Of a stretch of DNA of 64,000 bases, positions 63,601-64,000 are shown piece by piece. Under the pieces are notes generated by a model. That model searched no databases. It saw only the letters and a program-made list of their open reading frames with translations, and was not told the DNA's origin. The position numbers were made by a program, and so were the translations under genes. Numbering within the stretch: the first letter of the stretch is position 1; every line of letters starts with the position of its first letter. The DNA is taken from NCBI GenBank assembly GCA_947588845.1, contig CANQAR010000001.1, positions 62,001 through 126,000 on the forward strand, written 5' to 3'. Source of the DNA: an uncultured Lachnospiraceae bacterium (lineage in GTDB: Bacteria > Bacillota > Clostridia > Lachnospirales > Lachnospiraceae).

Positions 63601-64000
63601 TGATCGGCATCCACGGAAATCTCGACCGGCTCCTTCACGCCGGCGCCGTTCAGAAATTCCTCGAAGCTCTGATAATTAAACGAAGAATTCCGAATCGCCT
63701 CATACATACCAAAAAGCCCCGGCCAGTCTTTTTCAAGCAGCTCTCCAAAACGCTCCGAGATAAAACAGCGGTACGCTTTCTGGAAATCCTGCTCCGCAAG
63801 CGCGGCGAGTTCCCTGATATCCGGAATTTTATCCGGATCCTCCTCCGGAAGTTCCTCTTCCACAACAATCGTGTACGGGAGTGTATGCTCACCCAGTTCT
63901 GAGCAGATTGTAAAAAAGCCTTCTTCCTTCATACCGCTGCTCATCCCGGTCGCATCCGCCTGATAGCGGATCTCATTCGCCGTCCCGGAAAATTCCGCGG
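60642..64000 (-). CDS. DUF5717-like giant scaffold protein, 5' end outside window
   Basis: The track start at 63944 is internal: the frame is open to the window edge (reading AEFSGTANEIRYQADATG before that Met). At least 1118 residues are visible. Layout: an Ig-like or beta-rich N-terminal part (to about 220) with EISVDADQIARYGVKES and ITTDEFAGSTCDVGYVIDHT; a very long helical-repeat region (about 250-980), TPR-like; and a C-terminal beta domain (GKVYIEYAADPESTVTLCF). No membrane segment seen. By memory this is DUF5717, usually beside DUF5716. Function unknown; looks like a scaffold. Confidence 0.78.
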   Translation of the reverse strand, partial: AEFSGTANEIRYQADATGMSSGMKEEGFFTICSELGEHTLPYTIVVEEELPEEDPDKIPDIRELAALAEQDFQKAYRCFISERFGELLEKDWPGLFGMYEAIRNSSFNYQSFEEFLNGAGVKEPVEISVDADQIARYGVKESVRESFRMTRHGWGFTKISLQSDAPFVKLEKNVITTDEFAGSTCDVGYVIDHTLMHEGSNYAQIRIDTVYQTIYVRFTLKKAGDASKIHAGRIRKRMQCKLENYYVSFRLQKLKAETWIARSVKLIGNYKRSGGTDVFADLFLIQLYYADNKKQKAVRLLKEIEEDSGRLKTVEQYGFYLYLTTFFCQDAAYVDQMENEIRQLFEENRTSWVLQWILLYLQEEFLSDDEARYKAVSRQFDCGCRSRIMYLEAWQILKRSPFMLRRSDDFELHLLRFAAREKVLTEEVVLQLSEIALHHETYSRILYEVLAAAYESFPSDELVRAVCLLLMKGRKKAPEYFRWYELGVERGLRITGLYEYYMGSMEFTDMNDMPQIIRMYFSYDTSLGYEKRAVVYRRVLANKGPDPQTYRTYRAAMQKFALEQLEMGHLTDDLAVLYQELLRPEALSRSCVEKLFRMLESYEIVCESPRMKQAVVCSPYMTQEEVVPFVNGKAVIQVYEPDSAVMVADQEGTRYPAFLLCSIRRIFENETLLDWCIRKRTELPGAMLHVSSRALLQDEPGPDDLWYLTNACEKEYFTEKYRNRLRACVLSYYAAHPLDETMPEFVRKIPVQEYVKVDKAALITLLAEEGLCELAFDLLDRFGVEGIPLIQLVRVCSRMVLACEFEENRMLLALCRYCFSSGKYDDKLLRYLLLYYEGPVRDMEQVWQAGMEFELDTMLIEEKIITMLLFTRSHTQGTEPVFESYRKKMGRRKLCLAYVNMKAYEYFVKGMPVAASVFRYIEHDYEELFERGRLDEQEDVCRLALLQYYANCPSLDELQESFAEKLLEEYNAKNMRFAFWTKFNEKLLAPYQMDGKVYIEYAADPESTVTLCFRKNKEEDYKKERMENCFEGIFVREFTLFFGEELECYLEEVSEGTVKRSDTRSLSAGSRGGKAFTKYRILNDLIQAKGQGDEKALREGLETYVIQEYLAKELFTLI

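Noticed and set aside
60642-63944. Start codon at 63944 for the 1100-aa ORF
   Set aside because: The frame stays open to base 64000 and the residues before that Met continue the domain, so the true start is outside the window.

Overview
The window looks like chromosome of a Gram-positive, anaerobic, low-to-moderate GC Firmicute of the Lachnospiraceae (Clostridium cluster XIVa) type. Pointers are Rex, CodY, a CIRCE-controlled groESL operon, a leucine T-box leader, strong AGGAGG ribosome binding sites, the comM-dprA-topA-codY order, the pyrH-frr-uppS-cdsA-dxr-rseP order, and a cluster resembling the uncharacterised DUF5717/DUF5716 families that I associate with this family. Genus cannot be set from the sequence alone. 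Almost all genes are chromosomal housekeeping genes. I see no rRNA, CRISPR array, integrase, transposase or prophage, and one tRNA (Gly-GCC).

Layout. 1-5.7 kb (minus): rex, nnr, alr, mazF, a CBS/CorC membrane protein and the first 58 codons of yebC, which runs off the left edge. 5.9-7.8 kb (plus): an ABC-F ATPase. 8-10.5 kb (minus): an unusual fusion of a degenerate KaiC-like domain with a PEP/pyruvate-binding ATP-grasp domain, divergent from citrate synthase (plus). 12.5-18 kb (minus): thrC with a small membrane protein, a SleB-type wall hydrolase, and leuA behind a T-box. 18-25 kb (minus): recX-recA and the rseP-dxr-cdsA-uppS-frr-pyrH block, preceded by a CtpE-like P-type ATPase. 28-35 kb: an envelope-polysaccharide-like group (PaaK/CapK-like adenylase and flippase on plus; ATP-grasp and GT2 on minus) next to mgtE. 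35-45 kb: tRNA-Gly, fba, a HEAT/methyltransferase fusion, a wall amidase, guaB, two small membrane proteins and groESL. 45-51 kb (minus): comM-dprA-topA-codY. 51-58 kb: metY, a 78-aa membrane protein and purC-purF-purB-purA. 58.5-64 kb (minus): TPR protein, DUF5716-like and DUF5717-like genes, the last running off the right edge.

How it fits together. Several genes serve amino-acid and purine supply (leuA, thrC, metY, gltA, guaB, purCFBA), in the same neighbourhood as sensors of nutrient or redox state: CodY, Rex and the leucine T-box. Envelope genes (alr, uppS, dxr, sleB, amidase, the polysaccharide group) form a second theme.

The least explained content is of two kinds. First, the DUF5717-DUF5716-TPR operon, in which the middle protein carries actin/Hsp70-like sequence landmarks. 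Second, at least four families (A-D) of short palindromic repeats. Their stems vary between copies while pairing is kept, and several copies sit in the 5' leaders of genes (gltA, thrC, the PaaK-like gene, the 78-aa gene). Both open reading frames cut by the window edges (yebC and DUF5717) are missing or misplaced in the supplied ORF track and are corrected here. Many start codons have been moved to the ATG/GTG/TTG that has a proper ribosome binding site.
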